A DNA stretch of 6,319 nt from Muribaculaceae bacterium. Its GTDB lineage: Bacteria; Bacteroidota; Bacteroidia; Bacteroidales; Muribaculaceae. Both the position numbers and the translations under genes were made by a program. Under the pieces are notes generated by a model, which saw only the letters and a list, made by a program, of their open reading frames with translations, searched no databases and had not been told where the DNA came from. The stretch's first letter is position 1. Every line of letters begins with the position of its first letter. Positions 1 to 5,781 of the stretch are shown here, in pieces. The stretch lies in NCBI GenBank assembly GCA_024400895.1, contig JAKSMA010000146.1, forward strand, positions 1-6,319, in the 5' to 3' direction.

Positions 1-53
1 CCAGGACCCACAGCTTAGAAGGCTGTTGCTCTATCCAGCTGAGCTACCGAACC
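1..53 (-). tRNA. tRNA-Arg(UCU), partial (3' part beyond the window edge)
   Basis: Read on the minus strand from 53, the sequence folds as the first 53 nt of a tRNA. The 5' acceptor strand is GGTTCGG (53-47), followed by T8-A9. The D-arm has stem GCTC/GAGC. The anticodon stem ACAGC/GCTGT closes the 7-nt loop CTTCTAA (21-15). The anticodon TCT is at 19-17, which decodes AGA and reads as arginine. The variable loop is GGGTC and the T-stem starts CTGG before the window ends. The T-loop, 3' acceptor strand and any CCA lie outside, so the acceptor stem cannot be checked. A strong promoter lies about 75 nt upstream, so this gene probably has its own transcript rather than being a tail of the lysA operon. 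Confidence 0.95.
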
Positions 54-59
54 AGATTC

Positions 60-81
60 TTCTTGCACATAGGCGCAAGAA
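60..81 (-). other. Hairpin in the tRNA-Arg 5' leader
   Basis: A perfect 7-bp stem, TTCTTGC (60-66) with GCAAGAA (75-81), encloses an 8-nt loop. It ends 6 nt before the mature tRNA 5' end. It would form in the precursor tRNA. It could shape RNase P or other 5' processing, or stop the leader from misfolding with the tRNA. There is no U-tract after it on the minus strand, so it does not look like a terminator. The function is inference; the base pairing is seen directly. Confidence 0.5.
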
Positions 82-98
82 CGATATTCTGCAAGCCG

Positions 99-112
99 AC
101 GGACGCATCCGT
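99..112 (-). other. Small hairpin near the expected tRNA transcript 5' end
   Basis: A 5-bp stem, ACGGA with TCCGT, closes a 4-nt loop. On the minus strand the loop reads TGCG, which fits the UNCG pattern, although the closing pair is A-U rather than the usual C-G. It lies within about 10-20 nt of where transcription from the promoter at 127-158 should begin. It might protect the 5' end of the precursor. The stem is short and could occur by chance. Confidence 0.3.
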
Positions 113-126
113 TACTTTTGCGAGTG

Positions 127-158
127 CAAAGGTAATAACTTTTTTATTCCAAACCAAA
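127..158 (-). promoter_or_regulatory. Bacteroidota-type promoter for tRNA-Arg
   Basis: On the minus strand a TTTG (158-155) is followed by 20 nt and then TACCTTTG (134-127). This is a full match to the known Bacteroidota housekeeping sigma consensus, TTTG at about -33 and TAnnTTTG at about -7, with the usual spacing of about 19-21 nt. The spacer is strongly A/T rich. A second TTTG at 153-150 has only a 15-nt spacer and is less likely to be the -33 element. Transcription should start around 118-122, giving a leader of roughly 65-70 nt before the tRNA. Confidence 0.8.
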
Positions 159-192
159 ATTTTTCTCCATTTCAAGGGTTTTTCGTTTGGAA
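147..192. repeat. 8-bp inverted repeat bracketing the -33 region of the tRNA promoter
   Basis: TTCCAAAC at 147-154 is repeated as its exact reverse complement, GTTTGGAA, at 185-192, with 30 nt between the arms. One arm lies in the promoter spacer and abuts the -33 TTTG. The other arm overlaps the T-run after the lysA hairpin. It could be an operator-like site or part of a read-through transcript fold. With 8-bp arms it may also be chance. Confidence 0.3.
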
Positions 193-216
193 AAAGTGCA
201 TCACAGGCAGTTACGC
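191..216 (-). terminator. Candidate intrinsic terminator of the his-lysA transcript
   Basis: Starting 6 nt after the lysA stop codon, the minus strand reads GCGTAAC, loop TGCCT, then GTGATGC. This gives a 7-position stem with one G-U pair and one A-G mismatch (216-198). An A and a C follow, then a run of five T (195-191). The position right after the last gene and just before an independent tRNA promoter fits a terminator. The stem is imperfect and the U-run short, so termination may be partial. Confidence 0.45.
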
Positions 217-222
217 TTCAGT

Positions 223-1371
223 TTAGCGCTGGAAGTAGCTCTTGGGGAGCTGGCGCATATTGTAGCGCGATGCCATGGTTTCGCCATAGGCTCCTGCTGA
301 ACGGATAGCGAAAAGGTCGCCGCGTTTCGATACTGGCAACTTTTCATCACGGGCAAACACATCGCTTGATTCGCAAATCGGTCCTACCACATCGTAGACA
401 TCGCTTGCCGTATCGCTCGATGAGATGTTTTGTATCACATGATATGCCTCGTAGAGGGCTGGGCGAATGAGGTCGGTCATGCCGGCATCAAGGATAACAA
501 ACTTTTTGTTGCGATTTTCCTTCACAAACACCACACGAGCAATCAGTGAGCCACACTGTGCCACGATTGAGCGACCAAGCTCGAAGTGCAGTTCCTGTCC
601 TTTGCGAAGTTTCAAACGACGCTTAAATGTGTCGAAGAAGTGCTCGAAGTCTGGAACACAATTCACGTCAGGCTTCAGGTAGTCGATGCCGAGGCCACCA
701 CCCACATTAATCATTTCGAAATGGATGTCGTGACGGTCGAAGTAATCGAGCAGTCCATTCACACTCTCGCAGAGCATGCCAAATGGCTTCATATCGGTAA
801 TTTGCGACCCAACATGGAAGTGAAGGCCACGCAAGTGGATATTTGGCAATGAGAGCGCCACATTCACAGCGGTAGAAAGCATCTCGATATTGATACCGAA
901 CTTGTCTTCTGCCGTGCCAGTGGTGATATAGCGATGAGTGTGAGCATCAATGTCTGGATTCACGCGAATAGAGATATTTGCAATCTTGCCTTTCTTGCCT
1001 GCCAACTCGTTGATGACTTCGAGTTCTGGCACCGATTCCACATTGAAACTAAATATGTCGTTGTCGAGGCCGAGATTAATTTCCGGGTCGGTTTTGCCTA
1101 CACCAGAATATACCATAGTGCCCGGATTGAAACCGGCTTCAAGCGCAGCCTGAATTTCTCCACCGCTCACAAGGTCGACGCCAAAACCTTTTTTAGCGAT
1201 TTCTTCCAAAATGGTTTTATTGCCATTTGCTTTCACAGCATAGTGCACTTTATAGGGGTAACCCTTTATTTGCTTGTTGATTTCGTCGAGGGTCTTGCCC
1301 AGCAACTTCAAATCGTAGAAATAGAAAGGAGTTGGAGTTTCTTGAAATTTTTGCAATGGAAATCTAAACAT
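223..1371 (-). CDS. lysA: Diaminopimelate decarboxylase
   Basis: This PLP enzyme catalyses the last step of lysine synthesis, meso-2,6-diaminopimelate to L-lysine plus CO2, in the cytosol. The 382-aa protein has the fold-type III decarboxylase layout. The N-terminal alanine-racemase-like barrel carries the PLP lysine K47 in YAVKAN, HFHVGSQ at 184-190, the phosphate-binding GGG at 224-226 and FELGRS at 263-268. The C-terminal beta domain carries CESSD at 333-337, with the catalytic cysteine donated to the partner subunit of the dimer, and AGAYG at 359-363. It is shorter than E. coli LysA (about 420 aa), but no motif is missing. The ATG at 1371 starts right before the conserved N-terminus. The gene lies 45 bp after hisIE on the same strand with no clear promoter between, so it is probably the last gene of the his transcript. 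Confidence 0.96.
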   Translation of the reverse strand: MFRFPLQKFQETPTPFYFYDLKLLGKTLDEINKQIKGYPYKVHYAVKANGNKTILEEIAKKGFGVDLVSGGEIQAALEAGFNPGTMVYSGVGKTDPEINLGLDNDIFSFNVESVPELEVINELAGKKGKIANISIRVNPDIDAHTHRYITTGTAEDKFGINIEMLSTAVNVALSLPNIHLRGLHFHVGSQITDMKPFGMLCESVNGLLDYFDRHDIHFEMINVGGGLGIDYLKPDVNCVPDFEHFFDTFKRRLKLRKGQELHFELGRSIVAQCGSLIARVVFVKENRNKKFVILDAGMTDLIRPALYEAYHVIQNISSSDTASDVYDVVGPICESSDVFARDEKLPVSKRGDLFAIRSAGAYGETMASRYNMRQLPKSYFQR

Positions 1372-1416
1372 ATTATATCGTTTTTGCTCACAGCATTTGG
1401 CTATGAGTGGTTATTA

Positions 1417-2040
1417 TCATTGATGCTTGTTGTATTGTTCTTTAGTCTTGCCGTGACGGCTTTCGAGGTCGGCCACCACATCTTCAATTCGCAGTCCTTT
1501 CGATGAAAGGAGCACGATAAGGTGATAGAGCATGTCGCTTGCCTCATAAATCATACGGCCAGGGGTGCCGTTGGCTGCTTCAAGTGCAGTTTCGAGAGCT
1601 TCTTCGCCCACTTTTTGCGCCATGCGGTTCACACCAGCCTTAAAGAGCGAAGTGGTGTAACTCCCCTCGGGCATTTCTTCGCGACGACGGTCGATAAAAT
1701 CTTGCAGATGGCTCAAGAAACTGATGCCATAACTGTTGTCGTCGTTGAAGCAAGTGGCTGTGCCTGTATGACAAACGGGGCCATTTGGCACTGCGTGAAC
1801 AAGCACAGTGTCGTTGTCGCAGTCTACCTCCAGTTTTACCAAATCAAGGAAATGACCACTCTCCTCGCCTTTGGTCCAAAGTTTATTGCGTGTGCGACTC
1901 CAAAAAGTCACTTTCTTTGTTTCGAGCGTCTTGTCGAGGGCTTCCTGATTCATAAAGCCCACCATCAGCACATTCTTGGTGTGTGCGTCTTGCACCACTG
2001 CGGGAATAAGCCCGCCCAATTTGTTGAAATCGATATCCAT
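1417..2040 (-). CDS. hisI: Bifunctional phosphoribosyl-AMP cyclohydrolase / phosphoribosyl-ATP pyrophosphatase
   Basis: This is a fused HisIE doing two consecutive histidine steps. The C-terminal HisE half hydrolyses phosphoribosyl-ATP to phosphoribosyl-AMP, and the N-terminal HisI half opens the adenine ring to give ProFAR. From the ATG at 2040 it is 207 aa. A TTG directly upstream (2043) would add one residue, but MDIDF from the ATG looks like the normal family N-terminus. HisI part: WTKGEESGH at 55-63, metal-binding DCDND at 73-77, C90 and C97. HisE part from about residue 110: GSYTTSLF, K143, the EE pair at 146-147, and E166/D169/H173 in the second helix motif. All expected acidic metal ligands are present. 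It starts 5 nt after the hisF stop, so it is almost certainly co-translated in the his operon. The fused gene is often named hisIE. Confidence 0.96.
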   Translation of the reverse strand: MDIDFNKLGGLIPAVVQDAHTKNVLMVGFMNQEALDKTLETKKVTFWSRTRNKLWTKGEESGHFLDLVKLEVDCDNDTVLVHAVPNGPVCHTGTATCFNDDNSYGISFLSHLQDFIDRRREEMPEGSYTTSLFKAGVNRMAQKVGEEALETALEAANGTPGRMIYEASDMLYHLIVLLSSKGLRIEDVVADLESRHGKTKEQYNKHQ

Positions 2041-2045
2041 CAATT

Positions 2046-2807
2046 CTATATTGTTCTTACATTAATATTTTCTTTCTGCAAATACTGCTTCAGTTCGCGA
2101 ATTCCAATCTCACCGAAGTGGAACACACTTGCTGCCAACGCCGCATCGCATTGCCCCAATTCAAACGCATCCTTAAAATGCGCCATCGAGCCACAGCCGC
2201 CAGATGCAATCACAGGAATGCTCAATGCATTATGTAATTGGAGCAACGCCTCATTGGCAAATCCCTGCTTCACGCCATCGTGGTTCATGCTGGTGAACAG
2301 AATCTCGCCAGCCCCACGCTCCTGGGCTTCGTGTGCCCATTCCACGAGTCGGCGTTCGGTGGGCTCATGACCGCCTTTCACATAGCAAATCCACTCGCCA
2401 TTGTCCTCCAGGCGGGCGTCAATAGCCACCACACACACTTGATTGCCATACGCCGATGAAATTTCAGAAATCAATTCAGGACGACGCAATGCCGAAGAGT
2501 TGATTGAAATCTTGTCGGCACCGGCACCAAGCAAGCGAGCCACATCATCGACCGAGCCAATGCCACCACCCACCGTGAACGGAATGCTCACGCGGGCAGC
2601 CACACGGCGCACAAGGTCGATGAAGGTTTCACGCCCTTCATACGAGGCGGTGATGTCGAGATACACCAGTTCATCAGCGCCTTCGTCGCTATAGCGCTTC
2701 CCGAGTTCCACAGGATCGCCTGCATCGCGGAAATTCACGAAGTTGACACCTTTTACCGTTGTGCCGTCTTTCACATCCAGACAAGGAATTATGCGCTTAG
2801 CTAACAT
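2046..2807 (-). CDS. hisF: Imidazole glycerol phosphate synthase, cyclase subunit HisF
   Basis: HisF is a (beta/alpha)8 barrel. It takes ammonia channelled from HisH and converts PRFAR to imidazole-glycerol phosphate and AICAR. The 253-aa length is typical. Catalytic D11 lies in [10 protein letters not shown] at the end of strand 1, and D130 lies in VVAIDAR at strand 5. The phosphate-binding loops GGGI (80-83) and SGGCGS (202-207) and the C-terminal FHFGE (229-233) are all present. Its ATG overlaps the hisA stop by one base (TAATG), which implies translational coupling. HisH, its glutaminase partner, is encoded one gene upstream, as expected for a heterodimeric bacterial enzyme. The product AICAR links this step back to purine synthesis. 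Confidence 0.97.
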   Translation of the reverse strand: MLAKRIIPCLDVKDGTTVKGVNFVNFRDAGDPVELGKRYSDEGADELVYLDITASYEGRETFIDLVRRVAARVSIPFTVGGGIGSVDDVARLLGAGADKISINSSALRRPELISEISSAYGNQVCVVAIDARLEDNGEWICYVKGGHEPTERRLVEWAHEAQERGAGEILFTSMNHDGVKQGFANEALLQLHNALSIPVIASGGCGSMAHFKDAFELGQCDAALAASVFHFGEIGIRELKQYLQKENINVRTI

Positions 2808-3535
2808 TATTTCTGTAGATTAAATTTTTCAAGTTGCTGCATTGTGATGCGGCCTTCGTAAATCGCCTTGCCCACAATCACCGCAGGAACCCCTAACTTA
2901 TCTAAATTCTCAATATCTCCCATGCCACTCACGCCACCACTGGCAATGAGTCGTAATCCCGGCAATTCAGCCAGTATCTCTTTATATAATGAGAGCGACG
3001 GACCTTGCAGCATGCCATCACAATCGATGTCGGTGCTAATCACCTGTGTCACTCCCTTTTCCATATATTGGCGAATGAACGGCACAATCTGTTCATCGCT
3101 ATCGTCGAGCCAACCATTGGTGGAAATCTTTCCGCCACGGGCATCTGCTCCCAGAATGATGGCATCGCTACCATATTTCTTCAGCCAGCCTTCAAACATA
3201 TTGTGGTCGGTCACAGCTATGCTTCCACCAGTCACCTTCTCTGCCCCACTCTCGAAAGCGATACGCAAGTCGTCGTCGCTCTTCAGTCCGCCGCCAAAAT
3301 CAATGTGGAGATTGGTGTGACCTGCAATGGTTTCAAGCGTGCGATAGTTCACAATGTGCTTGCTTTTAGCTCCATCGAGGTCAACAAGGTGCAACAAGGT
3401 GCAACCCGCATCTTCAAAAGCACGAGCCACATCGAGCGGACTCTCGTTGTAAACCTTTTGTGTGCCGTAGTCGCCTTTCGACAATCGCACACACTTGCCG
3501 CCAATGATATCTATTGCAGGAACTATGTCTATCAT
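2807..3535 (-). CDS. hisA: ProFAR isomerase HisA
   Basis: HisA is 1-(5-phosphoribosyl)-5-[(5-phosphoribosylamino)methylideneamino]imidazole-4-carboxamide isomerase. It performs an Amadori rearrangement of ProFAR to PRFAR, the substrate of HisFH. The 242-aa protein is a half-barrel-duplicated (beta/alpha)8 barrel related to HisF. Acid/base pair D9 (PAIDI) and D131 (GADARGG) sit at the ends of strands 1 and 5. Other family motifs are HLVDLDGA (49-56), DFGGGL (79-84), TDIDCDGML (168-176) and ASGGVSG (198-204). Its ATG overlaps the hisH stop in a 4-base ATGA, and its own stop overlaps the hisF start. Expression is therefore tightly linked to both neighbours. A HisA/TrpF dual enzyme is conceivable, but nothing here suggests it. 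Confidence 0.97.
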   Translation of the reverse strand: MIDIVPAIDIIGGKCVRLSKGDYGTQKVYNESPLDVARAFEDAGCTLLHLVDLDGAKSKHIVNYRTLETIAGHTNLHIDFGGGLKSDDDLRIAFESGAEKVTGGSIAVTDHNMFEGWLKKYGSDAIILGADARGGKISTNGWLDDSDEQIVPFIRQYMEKGVTQVISTDIDCDGMLQGPSLSLYKEILAELPGLRLIASGGVSGMGDIENLDKLGVPAVIVGKAIYEGRITMQQLEKFNLQK

Positions 3536-4128
3536 AAGGCCATAAATTGCTTTAAGATGGTTTCGCCCACATCACCACTCTTTTCGGGATGGAACTGTGT
3601 GGCATAAAAATTATCCCGATGTAATGCCGCACTGAACGGCACAACATAGTCGGTTGTGGCTATCGTGTGGCGGCAAATGGGAGCATAGTAACTATGAACA
3701 TAGTAGACATACGATTCTCGTAGTGATTCTGGAATCAACAGGTTGGGAGTAGTCACCTCCAACGTATTCCACCCCATATGCGGAATTTTGAGTTCTGCAC
3801 AGAGCGAATTGTCGAAGCGCTTGATATCTGTGTCAAAAATGCCCATACATTGTGCCCCGCCCTCTTCGCTCGAACGGCAGAGCAACTGCAACCCGATGCA
3901 GATGCCAAGCACTGGCTGAGTGAGATTTTTGATTACCTCGTCCAATCCCCGTTCACGCAAATAGTCCATAGCCGTGGAGGCCTCTCCCACTCCGGGGAAA
4001 ATCACTTTATCGGCACGGCGCAGCGCCTCAAAATCGTCGGTAATCACAGCATCTACGCCTATGCGCTGAAGCGCACACTGCACAGAAAACACATTACCAG
4101 CGTTATATTTTACTATCGCAACACTCAT
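3532..4128 (-). CDS. hisH: Imidazole glycerol phosphate synthase, glutamine amidotransferase subunit HisH
   Basis: HisH is a class-I glutamine amidotransferase. It hydrolyses glutamine and passes ammonia through the HisF barrel. The 198-aa length is normal for the family. The catalytic triad is visible: C77 in [11 protein letters not shown]180 and E182 in QFHPEKSG. The oxyanion-region PGVG is at 46-49, and VHSYY (144-148) is the conserved stretch near the HisF interface. The start at the ATG at 4128 gives the usual MxVAIVxYxAGN N-terminus. It is the first gene of the hisHAF-IE block. The 94-nt gap before it holds no good match to the Bacteroidota promoter consensus. It may be transcribed from upstream of thiL or from a promoter I cannot recognise. 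Confidence 0.97.
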   Translation of the reverse strand: MSVAIVKYNAGNVFSVQCALQRIGVDAVITDDFEALRRADKVIFPGVGEASTAMDYLRERGLDEVIKNLTQPVLGICIGLQLLCRSSEEGGAQCMGIFDTDIKRFDNSLCAELKIPHMGWNTLEVTTPNLLIPESLRESYVYYVHSYYAPICRHTIATTDYVVPFSAALHRDNFYATQFHPEKSGDVGETILKQFMAL

Positions 4129-4202
4129 CTTTAATACCCTTGTAATACAAATAATCGGCGAGCAGCAGTCCCCTTCTGCCCAACTCCAGCTACAAATCTT
4201 TT

Positions 4203-4223
4203 AGAAGCAAATCGACAGCTTCT
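4203..4223 (-). terminator. Weak hairpin just after thiL
   Basis: AGAAGC (4203-4208) and GCTTCT (4218-4223) can form a 6-bp stem with a 9-nt loop, overlapping the last base of the thiL stop codon. On the minus strand it is followed by AAAAGATTTG rather than a U-run, so it is a poor intrinsic terminator. It may instead be a processing or mRNA-stabilising stem between thiL and hisH, or chance. Confidence 0.2.
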
Positions 4224-5272
4224 TAGTCTTCTTGCTCTTGCACGGACGCATTCCAGCCCTGTGCACGAATTGCAATCTCGCTATCATCACGAGTGCTCAT
4301 AAATGCACCGAGTTCTGGTTTGGTGATACGACCAATCAACTTGGCAGTTTTCATTTTCTGCACCTTTTCGTGGTCGGTCAGAGGCACGGTGAAGAGCAAT
4401 TCATAGTCTTCACCGCCATTCATGGCAGCAGTCACGAGGTTCATATTCAGTTCCTCTGCCATCACTGCTGTTTGATAGTCAATAGGAATGCGGTCTTCAT
4501 AGATGCGGCATCCCACATTGCTATCCTTGCAAATATGGAGCAGTTCACTTGAAAGGCCGTCGCTCACGTCCATCATTGCCGTAGGTTGAATGCCAAGCTC
4601 TTTCAGTTCGGCAATCACATCGCGGCGTGCTTCAGGTTTGAGTTGGCGCTCAAGAATGTATTCTCGACCAGAAAAATCGGGTTGAAAATCCTTCTGACCA
4701 GCCCCAGCCTCTCGCTCACGCTCCAGCAACTGAAGGCCCATATACGCAGCGCCAAGGTCACCACTCACACAAATGAGGTCGGTGTCTTTTGCGCCATTGC
4801 GATACACAATTTTACCTTCTTCAGCCTCGCCAATGCAAGTGATTGAGATAATCAACCCTGTTACCGAAGCCGATGTGTCGCCCCCTACGAGGTCGACGCC
4901 ATATTCTTCGCATGCCAAACGAATGCCGGCATACAATTCGGCAATGTGCTCCACAGTGAAGCGCTTTGAAACGCCCAGCGACACGGTGATTTGCTTTGGC
5001 TGTCCGTTCATGGCATACACATCGCTGAAATTCACCACAGCCGACTTATAGCCCAGGTGGCGAAGTGGCGTGTAGGTCAAATCGAAGTGGATGCCTTCGA
5101 GCAGCACATCGGTAGTGACGAGCGTACGAAGATTTGCGTCGGCACTGTAATTCAGCACTGCACAATCGTCGCCCACACCAAGTTGAGTACTATTATTTTT
5201 TATTTGAAAATCCTTGGTGAGCTGTTCAATAAGCCCAAACTCACCAAGGGTTGAAATTTCAGTTTCGTTCAT
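4223..5272 (-). CDS. thiL: Thiamine-monophosphate kinase
   Basis: ThiL phosphorylates thiamine monophosphate with ATP to give the active cofactor thiamine diphosphate. It is the last step of the pathway and acts in the cytosol. The protein belongs to the PurM/ThiL/HypE/SelD ATP-binding superfamily. Motifs in order: VGDDCAV at 33-39, TTDVLLEGIHF at 53-63, NFSDVYAMNG at 81-90, VGGDTSAS at 129-136, SGDLG at 170-174, MDVSDGLSSE at 234-243 and GGEDYELLFT at 286-295. The acidic Mg-binding residues are all present. At 349 aa it is somewhat longer than E. coli ThiL (about 325 aa). The extra length probably lies in the charged stretch at about 183-210. The start is the ATG at 5272, only 9 nt from the inverted-repeat arm of the cassette upstream. 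No thi biosynthesis gene is next to it here. Confidence 0.95.
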   Translation of the reverse strand: MNETEISTLGEFGLIEQLTKDFQIKNNSTQLGVGDDCAVLNYSADANLRTLVTTDVLLEGIHFDLTYTPLRHLGYKSAVVNFSDVYAMNGQPKQITVSLGVSKRFTVEHIAELYAGIRLACEEYGVDLVGGDTSASVTGLIISITCIGEAEEGKIVYRNGAKDTDLICVSGDLGAAYMGLQLLEREREAGAGQKDFQPDFSGREYILERQLKPEARRDVIAELKELGIQPTAMMDVSDGLSSELLHICKDSNVGCRIYEDRIPIDYQTAVMAEELNMNLVTAAMNGGEDYELLFTVPLTDHEKVQKMKTAKLIGRITKPELGAFMSTRDDSEIAIRAQGWNASVQEQED

Positions 5273-5280
5273 CGATAAAT

Positions 5281-5303
5281 AAATTAAGAAATTAGAAATT
5301 AGA
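5281..5303. repeat. Downstream inverted arm of the four-helix-bundle cassette
   Basis: The stretch holds about three heptamers of the AAATTAG type. Its part at 5287-5303 is a perfect 17-bp reverse complement of 5760-5776 on the other side of the four-helix-bundle gene. Allowing one inserted base, the match continues to 5281 and 5781. The arm stops 8 nt before the thiL start codon. Perfect pairing over 17 positions, though A/T rich, is unlikely to be accidental given the shared heptamer unit. Confidence 0.85.
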
Positions 5304-5323
5304 TGTTGGAATACAATCTCTAA
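5299..5323 (-). terminator. Weak hairpin after the four-helix-bundle gene
   Basis: On the minus strand, TTAGA (5323-5319) pairs with TCTAA (5303-5299), and an inner TTG/CAA adds 3 bp around a 5-nt loop, separated by a 2x2 mismatch. A T-rich stretch follows. It begins 2 nt after the stop codon and could act as a weak terminator. It uses part of the inverted-repeat arm, so the two structures would compete. Confidence 0.2.
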
Positions 5324-5324
5324 A

Positions 5325-5699
5325 TCATAAATTGTTCCGGTTTAGGGTATTCTTGATTTTTGATTTGTAACTGTTCATCATTTTCCTTATTTGAAAAATC
5401 TCGTCAACAGCAGGAGCAGCCAAATCGTCAGTAATATAACCTAATTCTACAGCAATGATTATTTCACATTCCAATTCACTTGCTGACCCTTCTGCTATAT
5501 GTATGAAATGGGCGAAATCTTTAAGACTGTCGCGTCCACACCCTTCTGCAATGTTAATTGGAATAGAGGTTGACGCTCTCCTCATTTGAGATTGAAGACC
5601 GAATTTTTCTTCATTAGGAAAATTTCTGGATATCTCATATATCATTTTTGTGAGGAGGATCCCTCTTTTCCAAATATCTAATGTCTTAAAATCTCTCAT
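5325..5699 (-). CDS. Four-helix-bundle protein, 23S rRNA intervening-sequence (S23/IVS) family
   Basis: The 124-aa protein carries the family signature. NFPNEEKFGL (26-35) leads into SQMRRASTSI (37-46) and NIAEGCGR (49-56), followed by DFAHFIHIAEGSASELE (61-77) and ELGYI (85-89). Four amphipathic helices are expected; no signal peptide or membrane segment is visible. The family (Pfam PF05635) was first seen as ORFs inside 23S rRNA intervening sequences and shares its fold with Avd, the accessory protein of diversity-generating retroelements. Its own function is unknown, probably nucleic-acid binding. No reverse transcriptase or rRNA is present here. The start is the ATG at 5699; an adjoining TTG (5702) would add one residue. 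GC content is about 36% (hand count, 5341-5700), against 54-58% in sampled neighbours. Inverted heptamer repeats flank it, suggesting it arrived as a cassette. Confidence 0.9.
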   Translation of the reverse strand: MRDFKTLDIWKRGILLTKMIYEISRNFPNEEKFGLQSQMRRASTSIPINIAEGCGRDSLKDFAHFIHIAEGSASELECEIIIAVELGYITDDLAAPAVDEIFQIRKMMNSYKSKIKNTLNRNNL

Positions 5700-5709
5700 C
5701 AAGCCAGAA

Positions 5710-5781
5710 TTCTAAAATCAAATTTCTAACTTCTAACTTCTAACTTCTAATTTCTAACTTCTAATTTCTAATTTCTAATTA
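5710..5781. repeat. 7-bp tandem repeat and upstream inverted arm of the cassette
   Basis: Eight uninterrupted heptamers, TTCTAAC or TTCTAAT, fill 5724-5779; the last base alternates C C C T C T T T. Two degenerate units in the same register (5710-5716 and 5717-5723) extend the tract toward the four-helix-bundle gene. The last unit runs into the stop codon of the purine nucleoside phosphorylase (5781-5779). The stretch 5760-5776 is the perfect inverted partner of 5287-5303. The tract lies just upstream of the four-helix-bundle start. It could change copy number by slippage and so alter the leader of that gene. Confidence 0.92.

Noticed and set aside
26..308. Short plus-strand frames crossing the tRNA, promoter and lysA end.
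   Set aside because: They overlap the tRNA and promoter on the opposite strand, and their translation has no protein-like features.
934..1506. A 190-aa plus-strand open frame opposite lysA and the end of hisIE.
   Set aside because: It is antisense to conserved coding sequence, with no family motif. The same reasoning covers the plus-strand frame at 3005-3607.
1522..2370. A 282-aa open frame on the plus strand opposite hisIE and hisF.
   Set aside because: It is antisense to two well-supported genes, spans their junction, and its translation is rich in Cys/His/Phe with no recognisable motif. It is a shadow of codon bias.
3381..3405. A 10-bp direct repeat (CAACAAGGTG twice) inside hisA.
   Set aside because: It encodes the normal conserved stretch [11 protein letters not shown] with no frame disruption. 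Codon choice in a Leu/His/Val-rich motif explains it.
4129..4222. A possible promoter for hisH in the gap after thiL (ATTATTTG near the hisH start).
   Set aside because: It lacks the TA of the TAnnTTTG box, and no TTTG lies at the right spacing upstream.
5325..5702. The four-helix-bundle gene as part of a diversity-generating retroelement (Avd-like).
   Set aside because: There is no reverse transcriptase, template repeat or variable-repeat target in the window. The sequence signature fits the general IVS/S23 family.
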